The notes beneath the pieces are model-generated. The model made no database searches. It worked only from the letters and a program-made list of their open reading frames with translations, and was not told the origin of the DNA. Positions 17,968-25,445 of a stretch of DNA of 64,000 nucleotides are shown piece after piece. Both the position numbers and the translations under genes were made by a program. The stretch's first letter is position 1, and each line of letters opens with the position of its first letter. Where the stretch lies: positions 86,610 to 150,609 of the forward strand of contig NZ_KI911740.1 in assembly GCF_000515355.1 (NCBI RefSeq), written 5' to 3'. This stretch comes from Promicromonospora kroppenstedtii DSM 19349. Its GTDB lineage: Bacteria; Actinomycetota; Actinomycetes; Actinomycetales; Cellulomonadaceae.

Positions 17968-18498
17968 GTGCCGATCGAGCACGAGGGCAAGATCCTCGAT
18001 ATCGACCCAGCCGCCGTCGAGCGGACGATCCTCGACAAAGGTGGCCAGAAGTTCGGCGAGAAGCTGATGCGCCGGTATGTCTATGACATCGTGCCTGGCG
18101 ACATGTCCAAGTGGATCAGGCTGCGGGACACAGGCCAGGAAACGACACTCACGGTCAAGGAGATCAAGAGCGACGCGATCGATGGCACCCATGAGACCGA
18201 GGTCGTCGTCGACAGCTTCGAGGAGACGAATGCGCTGCTCGGGATGCTCGGTTTCACCGCGAAGTCGTACCAGGAGAACAAGCGGGTGAGCTTCGTTCTG
18301 GACGGCGCCGAGATCGAGATCGACAGCTGGCCGCGGATTCCCACCTACCTGGAGATCGAAGCCGCAACAGCCGAGGAGGTGATCCGAATCGCCGGCCTGC
18401 TCGGCTTCGGCGCCGATGACCTCACCGGGGAGAACACGATGAAGGTCTACGACCGGTATAGCATCGACCTGGCTGCGATCCCCGAACTCCGCTTCTGA
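17968..18498 (+). CDS. CYTH-domain protein (class IV adenylate cyclase/triphosphatase-like)
   Basis: A 176-residue CYTH domain protein. The hallmark PIEHEGKILDID (ExExK-type motif, here EHEGK) lies at the very N-terminus when translation begins at GTG 17968; the upstream GTG 17941 would add nine unlikely residues. Further family features: WIRLRDTG, TLTVKEIK, ETEVVVDSFEE and IEIDSWPRIPTYLEIEA, which supply the Arg, Lys and Glu residues lining the triphosphate tunnel. The family hydrolyses inorganic or thiamine triphosphate or makes cAMP; which applies is not decidable. It converges on tyrS. Confidence 0.85.
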   Translation: MPIEHEGKILDIDPAAVERTILDKGGQKFGEKLMRRYVYDIVPGDMSKWIRLRDTGQETTLTVKEIKSDAIDGTHETEVVVDSFEETNALLGMLGFTAKSYQENKRVSFVLDGAEIEIDSWPRIPTYLEIEAATAEEVIRIAGLLGFGADDLTGENTMKVYDRYSIDLAAIPELRF

Positions 18499-18511
18499 AG
18501 CGCCAGGCTGA

Positions 18512-18540
18512 ACGGCAGTTCCAGCAAGCCACGCTGCCGT
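18512..18540. terminator. Hairpin between convergent CYTH and tyrS genes
   Basis: Perfect 7-base arms, ACGGCAG (18512-18518) and CTGCCGT (18534-18540), 15-base loop, fourteen bases after the CYTH stop in the only gap between these convergent genes. There is no T-run, so a rho-independent terminator is possible but not proven. Confidence 0.35.
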
Positions 18541-18633
18541 CGAGGAGCGACCGACTGCGGTCAGCGCCACGACCAGAGTTCCGAAGAGATCGAAGAAGAC
18601 GGTGCGCTCCCCGGGGCGCCGCCGGCCATGGGC

Positions 18634-20022
18634 TCAGCCGGCGATCTTGGCGAGTTTGCGGCCGACCTTGAGGAAGACCTTGCCCGCAGTCGTGTCGATC
18701 CCCGCGAGGACCGTCGCCAGGCTCTCGCGGGCATCGTCCGGTGTCAGCGTCGTCTGCGCCCGCCCGCCATCGGTCTCGACGACGATCCGCAGTCCATTCT
18801 GTTCTGCCACGCGGCGCACGTCGCCGTTCGATTTCGCGAATCCGAGGCTCTTCACGATCTCGGTGACCGGCACGTCGAGGTCCGCCACTACCGGGAGATC
18901 GGAGACGTCACTGAAGGAGCGCTTCGAGAACTGGGCGGTGAACTCCTCACGAGCCTTCATCGCGGCGTCGACGCCGTGGATCGCAGCAGTGACCTCGCCC
19001 GCGAGGATCTTCTTCAGGTCCATCGGGTGCAGGGTCCCGGCCTCGAGCCGCTCGATGACGACGGCGAGCTCGGCATCGGTCCACTCCGACAGCGCGCGGA
19101 AGTAGGGCTCGACCAACCGGTCCGGCACGGACATGAGCTTGCCGAAGATCTCGCCTGCCGGGGCCGCGACAGGCACGTAGTTGCCCAGCGACTTGGACAT
19201 CTTCGCGCCTGTGCCGTCGGTGCCCTCGATGAGCGAGGTCGCCGCGACGATCTCGGGCGTCTGGCCGCTGATCTCCATGACCTTGCGGCCCATCTGCATG
19301 TTGAGGAACTGGTCGATCCCGCCGATCTCCACGTCACTGTTGATCTCGACCGAGTCCAAGGCCATGACGACGGAGTAGATCAGCTCTGCCATCGACAGCC
19401 CCTGGCCAGCTTCGAGCCGCTTGCGGAAGTCCTCGCGCTGCAGCGGCATCGAGACCGGGATCTTCGTGAGGATCTCGATGATCTGCGGAAGCTTCACATC
19501 GCGCAGCCAGTCGCCGTTGTAGCGGAACTGGGCGTGCGAGAAGTCGAAGAACGGGGTGACCTGATCTTTGTAGGTCGCCAGGTTCCGGGCAATGTCCTCG
19601 TCGGTCAGCGTCGGGCGCTCGTCGGACCGCCCCGAGGGGTCGCCGATCTTCGCGGTGATGTCGCCGACGATGAAGACGACCTGGTGGCCCATCCGTTGGA
19701 ACCGGGACAGCAGCATCATCGGTACGGAGTGGCCGAGGTGGACCTCCGAGCCGGTCGGGTCGATGCCGAACTTCGCGATGAACTTCCGATCCTCGGCAGC
19801 GGCCCTGGCGACGCGCTCGGCGAGCGCGGGCGTCGACGGCTGTAGCTGCTGGGTTCGGGCTGCGATCAGCTCGGCCTGCTCGGACGGTGAGAGGTCCGAC
19901 AGGTCCATCGTGCGGCGGGCCGTCGTCTCGGTGAGCAGGTCGCTGACCGCCTGATAGCCGGCCAGGTCGGCTCCACGCAGCAGCATGGTTGCGGTCTGGA
20001 CGGACTGGGCGAGGCGGGTCAT
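18634..20022 (-). CDS. tyrS: Tyrosyl-tRNA synthetase
   Basis: A 462-residue class I aminoacyl-tRNA synthetase that charges tRNA-Tyr. It has FGIDPTGSEVHLGHS (HIGH motif as HLGH), IGDPSGRSDERP, QGLSMAELIYSVVMA, GGIDQFLNM and KMSKSLGN (intact KMSKS), followed by an S4-like RNA-binding C-terminal domain (KSLGFAKSNGDVRRVAEQNG). It resembles the TyrZ-like branch rather than the form with CGFDPTAPSLHIGN usual in actinobacteria, so it is probably a second copy. It is the last gene of the minus-strand lasso operon, 94 bases after the methyltransferase gene, with AGGAG about 12 bases before its ATG. Whether it is a resistance copy, a tailoring partner or just a neighbour is open. Confidence 0.93.
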   Translation of the reverse strand: MTRLAQSVQTATMLLRGADLAGYQAVSDLLTETTARRTMDLSDLSPSEQAELIAARTQQLQPSTPALAERVARAAAEDRKFIAKFGIDPTGSEVHLGHSVPMMLLSRFQRMGHQVVFIVGDITAKIGDPSGRSDERPTLTDEDIARNLATYKDQVTPFFDFSHAQFRYNGDWLRDVKLPQIIEILTKIPVSMPLQREDFRKRLEAGQGLSMAELIYSVVMALDSVEINSDVEIGGIDQFLNMQMGRKVMEISGQTPEIVAATSLIEGTDGTGAKMSKSLGNYVPVAAPAGEIFGKLMSVPDRLVEPYFRALSEWTDAELAVVIERLEAGTLHPMDLKKILAGEVTAAIHGVDAAMKAREEFTAQFSKRSFSDVSDLPVVADLDVPVTEIVKSLGFAKSNGDVRRVAEQNGLRIVVETDGGRAQTTLTPDDARESLATVLAGIDTTAGKVFLKVGRKLAKIAG

Positions 20023-20116
20023 GGTCGTCTGCTACTCCTGAGGTCAGTAATGGGTTCGTGCTTGGTCGAACCTGTCGGCGGGGTGGACCGGCAGAGGACT
20101 CCGCCGTAGACAGCGC

Positions 20117-21367
20117 TTAGGTGATGAGCACGGGCCAGTTGATCGCGAGCGTGCCGTGCGGGCGTGGCAGGACCGCCACGGACGATGAGACATCCTCGTC
20201 TGGCTCGGTACCGACGGGCCACCACTGGAACAGCGGTTCGGCGCCTCGGTAGTCGGCGCCGTAGCGGGCGATCGTGTCGGCGAGCCGTCGGGTGAGGCGG
20301 GCTGCGTCGGGGCCTTTGCCGATCGCGCCGACTTCGAGCGTGGTCTCTGTGGCGGGACGGCGGTGCAGAGCCGCGAACGAAGCCCCGTCGACGAGGGCCG
20401 GGTAGAACGACATGTCTGAGCCGCGGTCCGCCGGGTCCTCGGCTTCCATCGCGCAGGCGCCCGGCTGGACCAGGACGTAGGTGAGCAGGTCGAGCCAGAT
20501 GGTGCGGTTCTTGTAGATCACGCCGGACCAGGCCTCGACCGGTTCGGTCGCCAGGACGTCGTCCGACACCGCGAATCCTTCGGGGACCTTGGTACCGGGG
20601 AACGTGAACGTGACGGGCTTGCCCGACGGGCCGGTCAGCTGGACCGAGGGCGGGTTGAAAATCCCCGCGCCCTGTAGGGGCACGAATCCACCCGGCACTG
20701 TTGACTCCGAGACGAGTCGACCGTGCCTGTTGCGGAACCCGATGATGCGTTGAAGTCCTGGTGCGATCTGGAGGGGGACGACCAGGATCCCGTCGGGCGC
20801 GAGCTGCTCGATCCAGGTTTGCGGGAGGGACCAGGGGGAGACGGTGACCATGATCCGGTCGAACACGCCGCGCCCGAGGAGTTCGGCGGCATCGGCGGTG
20901 ATGACCTCGACCCGGTCGGTCAGGCCGAGATCTTGGAGGCCGGTGCGGGTGCGGGAGCTGACGTCTTCGTCTATGTCGACGCTGACCACGGTGCCGGTGG
21001 GTCCGACAAGGTGGGCGAGCATGGCGGCATTGGGGCCGCCGGACCCGATCTCCAGCACGCGCTGCCCTTCCTGGACCTCGGCCTGCGCGAGGTTGCCGGC
21101 GTGCATCGTTGGTGCGGACAGCGAGGACAGGGCCTTGCCGTCGTCGCCGAACCGCGTCCGCAAGGCATCGTGGATCGCGTATGGCAGGTCTGCCGGGGTG
21201 CCAGCGGGTGCGAACACCTCGCGGGGTACTGCACGGAACGTTGCCTCGATCTTCGGGTCCGAGAGCACGCCAGACTCTATGAGCTCAGCGATCATCCGCT
21301 CACGCAAGGCTTCGGAACTCAACGTCGGGTCGGCGTCGATGCCGCTCTGCGCATCGGTCTGTGTCAT
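20117..21367 (-). CDS. PIMT-like (protein L-isoaspartyl) O-methyltransferase of a RiPP operon
   Basis: A 416-residue SAM-dependent methyltransferase. The N-terminal half matches protein-L-isoaspartate O-methyltransferase: EVFAPAGTPADLPY, a SAPTMHAGN segment, SAM motif I VLEIGSGGPNAAML, then VVSVDID and FDRIMVTVSPWSLPQTW. The C-terminal 180 residues are an added domain, giving the roughly 400-residue size of PIMT homologues in lasso, graspetide and FxLD lanthipeptide clusters. In the lasso peptides lihuanodin and cellulonodin-2 such enzymes methylate an Asp to form aspartimide. Here the likely target is the core peptide encoded at 25205-25339 (Asp10, or the C-terminus). ATGA overlap with the GNAT upstream shows co-translation. 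Confidence 0.85.
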   Translation of the reverse strand: MTQTDAQSGIDADPTLSSEALRERMIAELIESGVLSDPKIEATFRAVPREVFAPAGTPADLPYAIHDALRTRFGDDGKALSSLSAPTMHAGNLAQAEVQEGQRVLEIGSGGPNAAMLAHLVGPTGTVVSVDIDEDVSSRTRTGLQDLGLTDRVEVITADAAELLGRGVFDRIMVTVSPWSLPQTWIEQLAPDGILVVPLQIAPGLQRIIGFRNRHGRLVSESTVPGGFVPLQGAGIFNPPSVQLTGPSGKPVTFTFPGTKVPEGFAVSDDVLATEPVEAWSGVIYKNRTIWLDLLTYVLVQPGACAMEAEDPADRGSDMSFYPALVDGASFAALHRRPATETTLEVGAIGKGPDAARLTRRLADTIARYGADYRGAEPLFQWWPVGTEPDEDVSSSVAVLPRPHGTLAINWPVLIT

Positions 21368-22071
21368 GCGTTCCCCCTGTCAGTTGACTGCTTCGGTTGA
21401 TCGATTCCGAACAACTGGCGGACCGACGGGGCTCCGTCGAGTGCAATCTCGGCACGCAGGTGGTCCGGGCGGGCATCCCACAGCGCTCGGGACATGCGGT
21501 AACTGTTCTCGAAAACCGAGCGTCCTTCGCGGGCGGTGACCCGCGACCCGTTTGCCGTGTACCCGAGACGGCGGGACACGGCGTTCGAGGCGGGATTGTC
21601 GTCGTATGCCTCGCTGACCATCTCTGCCGCGCTGAGCCCTTCGAACGCGAGGTGCAGCGCCATGAGTCGCATCCGGGTGCCGATGCCCTGGCCATGGTGT
21701 CGAAGCCCGAGCCAGGAGCCGGTACTTCCCGATCGGGTGACCTGGAAGTTCTTCGCAGAGATCTGTTGCTCCCCGACGATCTCGCCGTCGCGGAACACGG
21801 CAAGCGACAGCGCCCAGTCGTCGGCGGCGGTCCGGCTCCGGTTCTTCCACTGGTGCGCGAGAACGTTCCGCTTGACCTCTTCGTCGGTGCCACGGGTCCA
21901 TGGCCAGGAGAACGGGGCGACCTCGGGGTTGTGCACGCCATCGGCGGCGAGACTGGCGAGCGCGAGCAGCTCGACGTCGTCGGGCAGGCGCAACTCCAGG
22001 TCATCCCAACGGACCCGCAATCCGAATGTCGGTAGGACTGCGCTCAGAGCGTCCCGAGAAGTACCCGTCAT
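21364..22071 (-). CDS. GNAT acetyltransferase of the lasso operon (2)
   Basis: A 235-residue GNAT of the RimJ/RimL-like type: VGEQQISAKNF strand, GSWLGLRHHGQGIGTRMR with the CoA loop (HHGQGIG), and SEAYDDNPASNAVSRRLGY as motif B. It overlaps the first GNAT by 4 bases upstream and the methyltransferase by 4 bases downstream, so it is made with them. Acylation of Lys side chains of the lasso core is a reasonable guess, since the core has four Lys and acetylated lasso peptides with a dedicated GNAT are known (albusnodin). Confidence 0.85.
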   Translation of the reverse strand: MTGTSRDALSAVLPTFGLRVRWDDLELRLPDDVELLALASLAADGVHNPEVAPFSWPWTRGTDEEVKRNVLAHQWKNRSRTAADDWALSLAVFRDGEIVGEQQISAKNFQVTRSGSTGSWLGLRHHGQGIGTRMRLMALHLAFEGLSAAEMVSEAYDDNPASNAVSRRLGYTANGSRVTAREGRSVFENSYRMSRALWDARPDHLRAEIALDGAPSVRQLFGIDQPKQSTDRGNA

Positions 22072-22685
22072 GGGTGGGGTCGCTGGGTACCGAGGACGGC
22101 GGCTTCGACGAGTTGCGGTCCGCTGTACTCCTCAGGGATGGCGTCCATGATGATCTCGTCGGCGGGTTGGCCGAGCCAGGAGCCGGTGCGGCGTCGGGTG
22201 CCGACGGTGCGGAACCCAGCCTTCTCGTAGACGCGGATCGCGGCGGTGTTGTTGGCCAGGACCTCGAGGTAGACGCAGCGCAGCGCGGTGACGTGGAAGG
22301 CCCAGTCCAGGACCATCGTGGTTGCGGTAGTGCCGGTGCCGTGCCCGCGGTGGTCGGGTTCGCCGATGTAGATGAAGAACTCGGCGGTGCGGTAGCGGTC
22401 GTCGATGAGCAGGGACGTCATCCCGACTGGCGTCCAGGTGTCGTCGTGTCGACGGTAGATGGTGAAGCGGGTCTGGTCGGCGCTGCCTTCGAGCTGGGCT
22501 TCGAGGCCGGCGGTGCGTTCGGTGAGGGATTCCGGGGTCTGGCGGGCGTAGCCGGCCATGACCGGGACGGAGTTCTCCCAGCGCCAGTAGGTCTCGGCCA
22601 GGTCGGCGCGGAGCGGGCCGAGGCCGACTCCGTCGTGGGTCAGCCACAGGTCGGGGCTTGCAGTGTTGTTGATGACGAGCTCCAA
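22068..22685 (-). CDS. GNAT acetyltransferase of the lasso operon (1)
   Basis: A GNAT of about 205 residues: FTIYRRHDDTWTPVGMTSLL, the CoA loop DHRGHGTGTTAT, YLEVLANNTAAIRVYEKAGF and a terminal IIMDAIPEEY, in the usual RimJ/RimL order. The frame runs back to 22808 inside the B protease gene; the first start after that gene's stop (22691) is TTG 22685, beginning MELVINNTASPDLWLTHDG, a natural GNAT N-terminus; no strong Shine-Dalgarno is visible. It overlaps the next GNAT at ATGA. Two GNATs in a row suggest two acylation sites, or one donor other than acetyl-CoA. Confidence 0.83.
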   Translation of the reverse strand: MELVINNTASPDLWLTHDGVGLGPLRADLAETYWRWENSVPVMAGYARQTPESLTERTAGLEAQLEGSADQTRFTIYRRHDDTWTPVGMTSLLIDDRYRTAEFFIYIGEPDHRGHGTGTTATTMVLDWAFHVTALRCVYLEVLANNTAAIRVYEKAGFRTVGTRRRTGSWLGQPADEIIMDAIPEEYSGPQLVEAAVLGTQRPHP

Positions 22686-22690
22686 GTGGG

Positions 22691-23293
22691 TCAGGGGATG
22701 GCACGTAGGACGGTGTAGCGACTTGTTGTCGGGGGCTCCGCGACGGGGGAGCCGTGAGCCTGGATCCAAGCGTGGAACTGCACCGGATCCGGCGCAACGC
22801 CATGGCACCAGGTCACGCTGCGTCGACGCAGTGCGAGGACCAGTACGGCGGCGGCCGACTCCTCAAGGCACGCGACCCGGAACGGCGCCCAGCGCGACGC
22901 CCAACGGACGGCGCACACGGCCTGTTCCGCCTCGCCTGTCGCCGACGGCGTGGTGGTGAGGCCGGCTGCCGTCGCCACAAGGTTCGTCAGCCGTGACATC
23001 GCTCGCTCGGGCGGACCGAGCGAGCGGACCACCAGCGTCACGACGAGTGCCGCTGCAGCAGCGACAGCGTGGCGGACAGTGGGCGGCGGAGAAGGGGGGA
23101 ATTCGACGTCGGCCTCCTCGGTGCCGAACGACAGCCCCCAGCGGGCTCCATGGATAGCCCCGGGTGCCGCCGCCCACGCTTCGGCTGTGGTGCCGGTAGC
23201 GGCGGTGATACGACCGGTCGCGTAATCGACCCGGATGGTCACGCCGTCGAAGACGCAGACCCTTACGTCAGGGATCGCAAATGCAGACATCAT
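22691..23293 (-). CDS. Lasso peptide B protein (transglutaminase-like leader protease)
   Basis: A 200-residue protein that should remove the precursor leader before cyclisation. The C-terminal 100 residues have the B2 transglutaminase-like pattern: RVACLEES (catalytic Cys) and FHAWIQAHGSPV (catalytic His and following strand). The N-terminal 55 residues, with VCVFDGVTIRVDYATGR and TAEAW, resemble the first strands of the B1/PqqD-like recognition domain but are shorter than a full RRE; a membrane-like helix (AVAAAAALVVTLVV) follows. No separate B1 gene exists, so this protein probably carries both roles in reduced form. Start overlaps the cyclase stop (ATGA). Confidence 0.82.
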   Translation of the reverse strand: MMSAFAIPDVRVCVFDGVTIRVDYATGRITAATGTTAEAWAAAPGAIHGARWGLSFGTEEADVEFPPSPPPTVRHAVAAAAALVVTLVVRSLGPPERAMSRLTNLVATAAGLTTTPSATGEAEQAVCAVRWASRWAPFRVACLEESAAAVLVLALRRRSVTWCHGVAPDPVQFHAWIQAHGSPVAEPPTTSRYTVLRAIP

Positions 23294-25116
23294 GGCGTGA
23301 GCACCTCCGATCTGACGTTGTCGCTGGTGCTCTCCCAGACGGGAAGTGCAGTGGAGTGGTGAGCCCGTAGCCAGGTCTCGCAGACGATCGCGGCGTCCAA
23401 GAGCCAGAGGCCGCCGGTGAGTCCGGCCGCGGCCCGACGCAAGCCGTTGACCAAGCCCGCGGGGTCGATCAACCCGAGTGCGGCGAGGTGCCCGTCGGCG
23501 ATGCTGCTGAGACCGCTCAGGTGGGTGCGCAGCCCGAGGTGGTAGTCGGGGGTGTAAACGCCCTTCGTGGTTCGTGTCAGCAACGAGGCCGGCAGGATGC
23601 CGCCCATCTCTGCTCGAAGCACTGGTTTGTACGCGGCCGGGCTCGGCATCCTTCCAGCGACCCCGGACAGGTAAGAGTCGATGACACGGGAGTCCGCGAA
23701 CGGGTTATGCAGGTGGACGCCGGACTCGGCCGCTAGCTGAGCATCAGCGTAGGCCGTGCGTCCGACCTCGCCCATCTGCTCGACGACGTCCCAGACCGCC
23801 CGCTGGCCCGCCGGTACCGCCAGAGCTGACTCGGCCGCCTGGTCCGCGCGTACTGCGGCGTGGTTCCGAGCCATAGGGGTAGCCCAGGGTTGCAGGTTGA
23901 CTAGCGGCAGCAGCTGCCTCAGGCGCCGGACTGCGCGAGGACTTGGAACCTGCCCGCGTGCCAGCCGTGCCCATGCTTCAAGCGCGTCGGCAGGGTCACT
24001 GCGTAGGGAGTCAAGGACATCGCTCAGGACTCGACCCGGTGAGCGGCGGCGCATACGGGCAAGGCGAACTGCCTCCTCCACAGCCTCGCGGTACCGCCCG
24101 GTTGCGAAGAGGTCAGCGATCCACGCGTCCGGCGTACCCAGCAACGAGTCTCCGCCGTCACCCGTCAAGTGTGCATCGGTGCCCACTCGGTCAACCATCG
24201 CGGTCATCTGGTAGTCGAATCGAGCGTAGGCGCATGTCGATGGCGCCGGTTCGTCGGTAGCCGGGATGGTGTCCAAGCCGCCGTAAGGGAGGTGCCCCGC
24301 CTCCAGCGGGACGAGGTGATGTGCGAGCCCGGGCCGTTCGGCCGCTTCGAGGGCGTAGCGCAGGTCGCCCGCTGGGCGGTCGAACGGTGCATGGACGGTG
24401 AAGGCAGCCACGGACCGGTCGGGGCTGAGTCGGTGTGCGGCCAAGAGTGCGAGGGAGCTGGAGTCGAGGCCGCCGGACAGGTCCGACGACGGCGACTCGG
24501 TGTCGTCCACCCGAACCCCGACGGCGGCGTCGAGCTCCGCACGGAGTGAAACCCCAGGATCCGGTGCCCCACCCGGCCACCACACGCGGGCCACAGCCGT
24601 CGCGCTGCTGCTGATCTTCATCCGGTGGCCGGCGGGCACCAGGTCGACCCCTTCGAAGTAGGTGGTGGTGCCCGCAAGGAGGGGGCTGCTTGGGGCGAGC
24701 AGCTCCACCGCGAGGCGCTCGCTGCTCACAGCAGCATTGATCAGCCCGGCCAGGCCGCGCGCCGACGTTGCCCAGTACGTGGTTCCGTCGAACACCGTGG
24801 TGTAGACGGGGACGGAGGACGCAAGGTCCGTCCAGATGGTGGTGGCTACCGTCGTCTGCTCGACGACGGCGTATGCGCCCGGCCACCGTAGGACGACGTC
24901 GTCCGGAACACCGGATGCAGCAAGGTGGCTCAGCTCGTCATCGCTGGCGCCGCACGTCCCGACGACAACGACACACCGCATTGGAGCGTTCGCGGTGCGA
25001 ACCCATGCTCGGGGTGGGTCGCCGACCAGCCAGAGGTCCGACACGCCGTCGACGGGTACGCTGCCAGCCGGACGCCGAGCAGTATCCGTGCAGAGCGATC
25101 CTGCGAGCCAATGCAT
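23290..25116 (-). CDS. Lasso peptide macrolactam cyclase (asparagine synthetase-like)
   Basis: A 608-residue AsnB-like enzyme that adenylates the Asp/Glu side chain of the precursor and closes the ring onto the N-terminal amine. The ATP-pyrophosphatase motif DLSGGLDSSSLALLAAH is intact, and LTGDGGDSLLGTPDAW matches the second conserved block of lasso cyclases. The N-terminal glutaminase-like domain is degenerate (no Cys2), as in the family. ATG 25116 (MHWLAGSL) is chosen because lasso cyclases start with a WLAG-like strand and GGGG precedes it by six bases; ATG 25140 is the alternative. It lies about 90 bases after the precursor and overlaps the B gene. Confidence 0.9.
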   Translation of the reverse strand: MHWLAGSLCTDTARRPAGSVPVDGVSDLWLVGDPPRAWVRTANAPMRCVVVVGTCGASDDELSHLAASGVPDDVVLRWPGAYAVVEQTTVATTIWTDLASSVPVYTTVFDGTTYWATSARGLAGLINAAVSSERLAVELLAPSSPLLAGTTTYFEGVDLVPAGHRMKISSSATAVARVWWPGGAPDPGVSLRAELDAAVGVRVDDTESPSSDLSGGLDSSSLALLAAHRLSPDRSVAAFTVHAPFDRPAGDLRYALEAAERPGLAHHLVPLEAGHLPYGGLDTIPATDEPAPSTCAYARFDYQMTAMVDRVGTDAHLTGDGGDSLLGTPDAWIADLFATGRYREAVEEAVRLARMRRRSPGRVLSDVLDSLRSDPADALEAWARLARGQVPSPRAVRRLRQLLPLVNLQPWATPMARNHAAVRADQAAESALAVPAGQRAVWDVVEQMGEVGRTAYADAQLAAESGVHLHNPFADSRVIDSYLSGVAGRMPSPAAYKPVLRAEMGGILPASLLTRTTKGVYTPDYHLGLRTHLSGLSSIADGHLAALGLIDPAGLVNGLRRAAAGLTGGLWLLDAAIVCETWLRAHHSTALPVWESTSDNVRSEVLTP

Positions 25117-25204
25117 CTGTATCCCCTCTGCGCTCGTCATGCCCGACCTTGTGTGGTGCCGGGTTGTGGTGGCCCGACGGAGTCGCCGAGCCACCACCGT
25201 CAGA

Positions 25205-25339
25205 TCAGCGGTAGGCGTACCGCTTGTCCTCTGTGCCGGCCTTCTTCTTGCTGCCCTCTGTGAGCGTGACGATGCCGCCGAGGTCAGTCACTTCCTGCTC
25301 CGTGGGCTCGGCCGCCGTCGTGATCGCGTCGCTCTCCAT
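25205..25339 (-). CDS. Lasso peptide precursor
   Basis: A 44-residue precursor: a 28-residue acidic leader ending VTDLGGIVTLTE and a predicted core GSKKKAGTEDKRYAYR (residues 29-44). The leader Thr lies at -2 to the cleavage site, the rule for lasso leaders; the core begins with Gly1 and has Glu9 at the spacing for a nine-residue ring, leaving a seven-residue tail with Tyr13 and Tyr15. It is unusually basic (four Lys, two Arg). ATG 25339 is supported by AGGAGA seven bases upstream. It lies directly upstream of the cyclase. Core limits are inferred from family rules. Confidence 0.83.
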   Translation of the reverse strand: MESDAITTAAEPTEQEVTDLGGIVTLTEGSKKKAGTEDKRYAYR

Positions 25340-25445
25340 CGCTATCTCTCCTCTCATCGGGTCCGGGTAGGTCCCGGACAACTGTGGGGCCACGGCCGAC
25401 TACTGGCCGGCGGATCCGCTCGGCAGGCGACCAGGGCGCGGCGTG

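Noticed and set aside
18628..19845. 405-residue plus-strand frame opposite tyrS
   Set aside because: Asp/Arg/His-rich composition typical of the antisense frame of a high-GC gene; no motif, and tyrS is unmistakable on the other strand.
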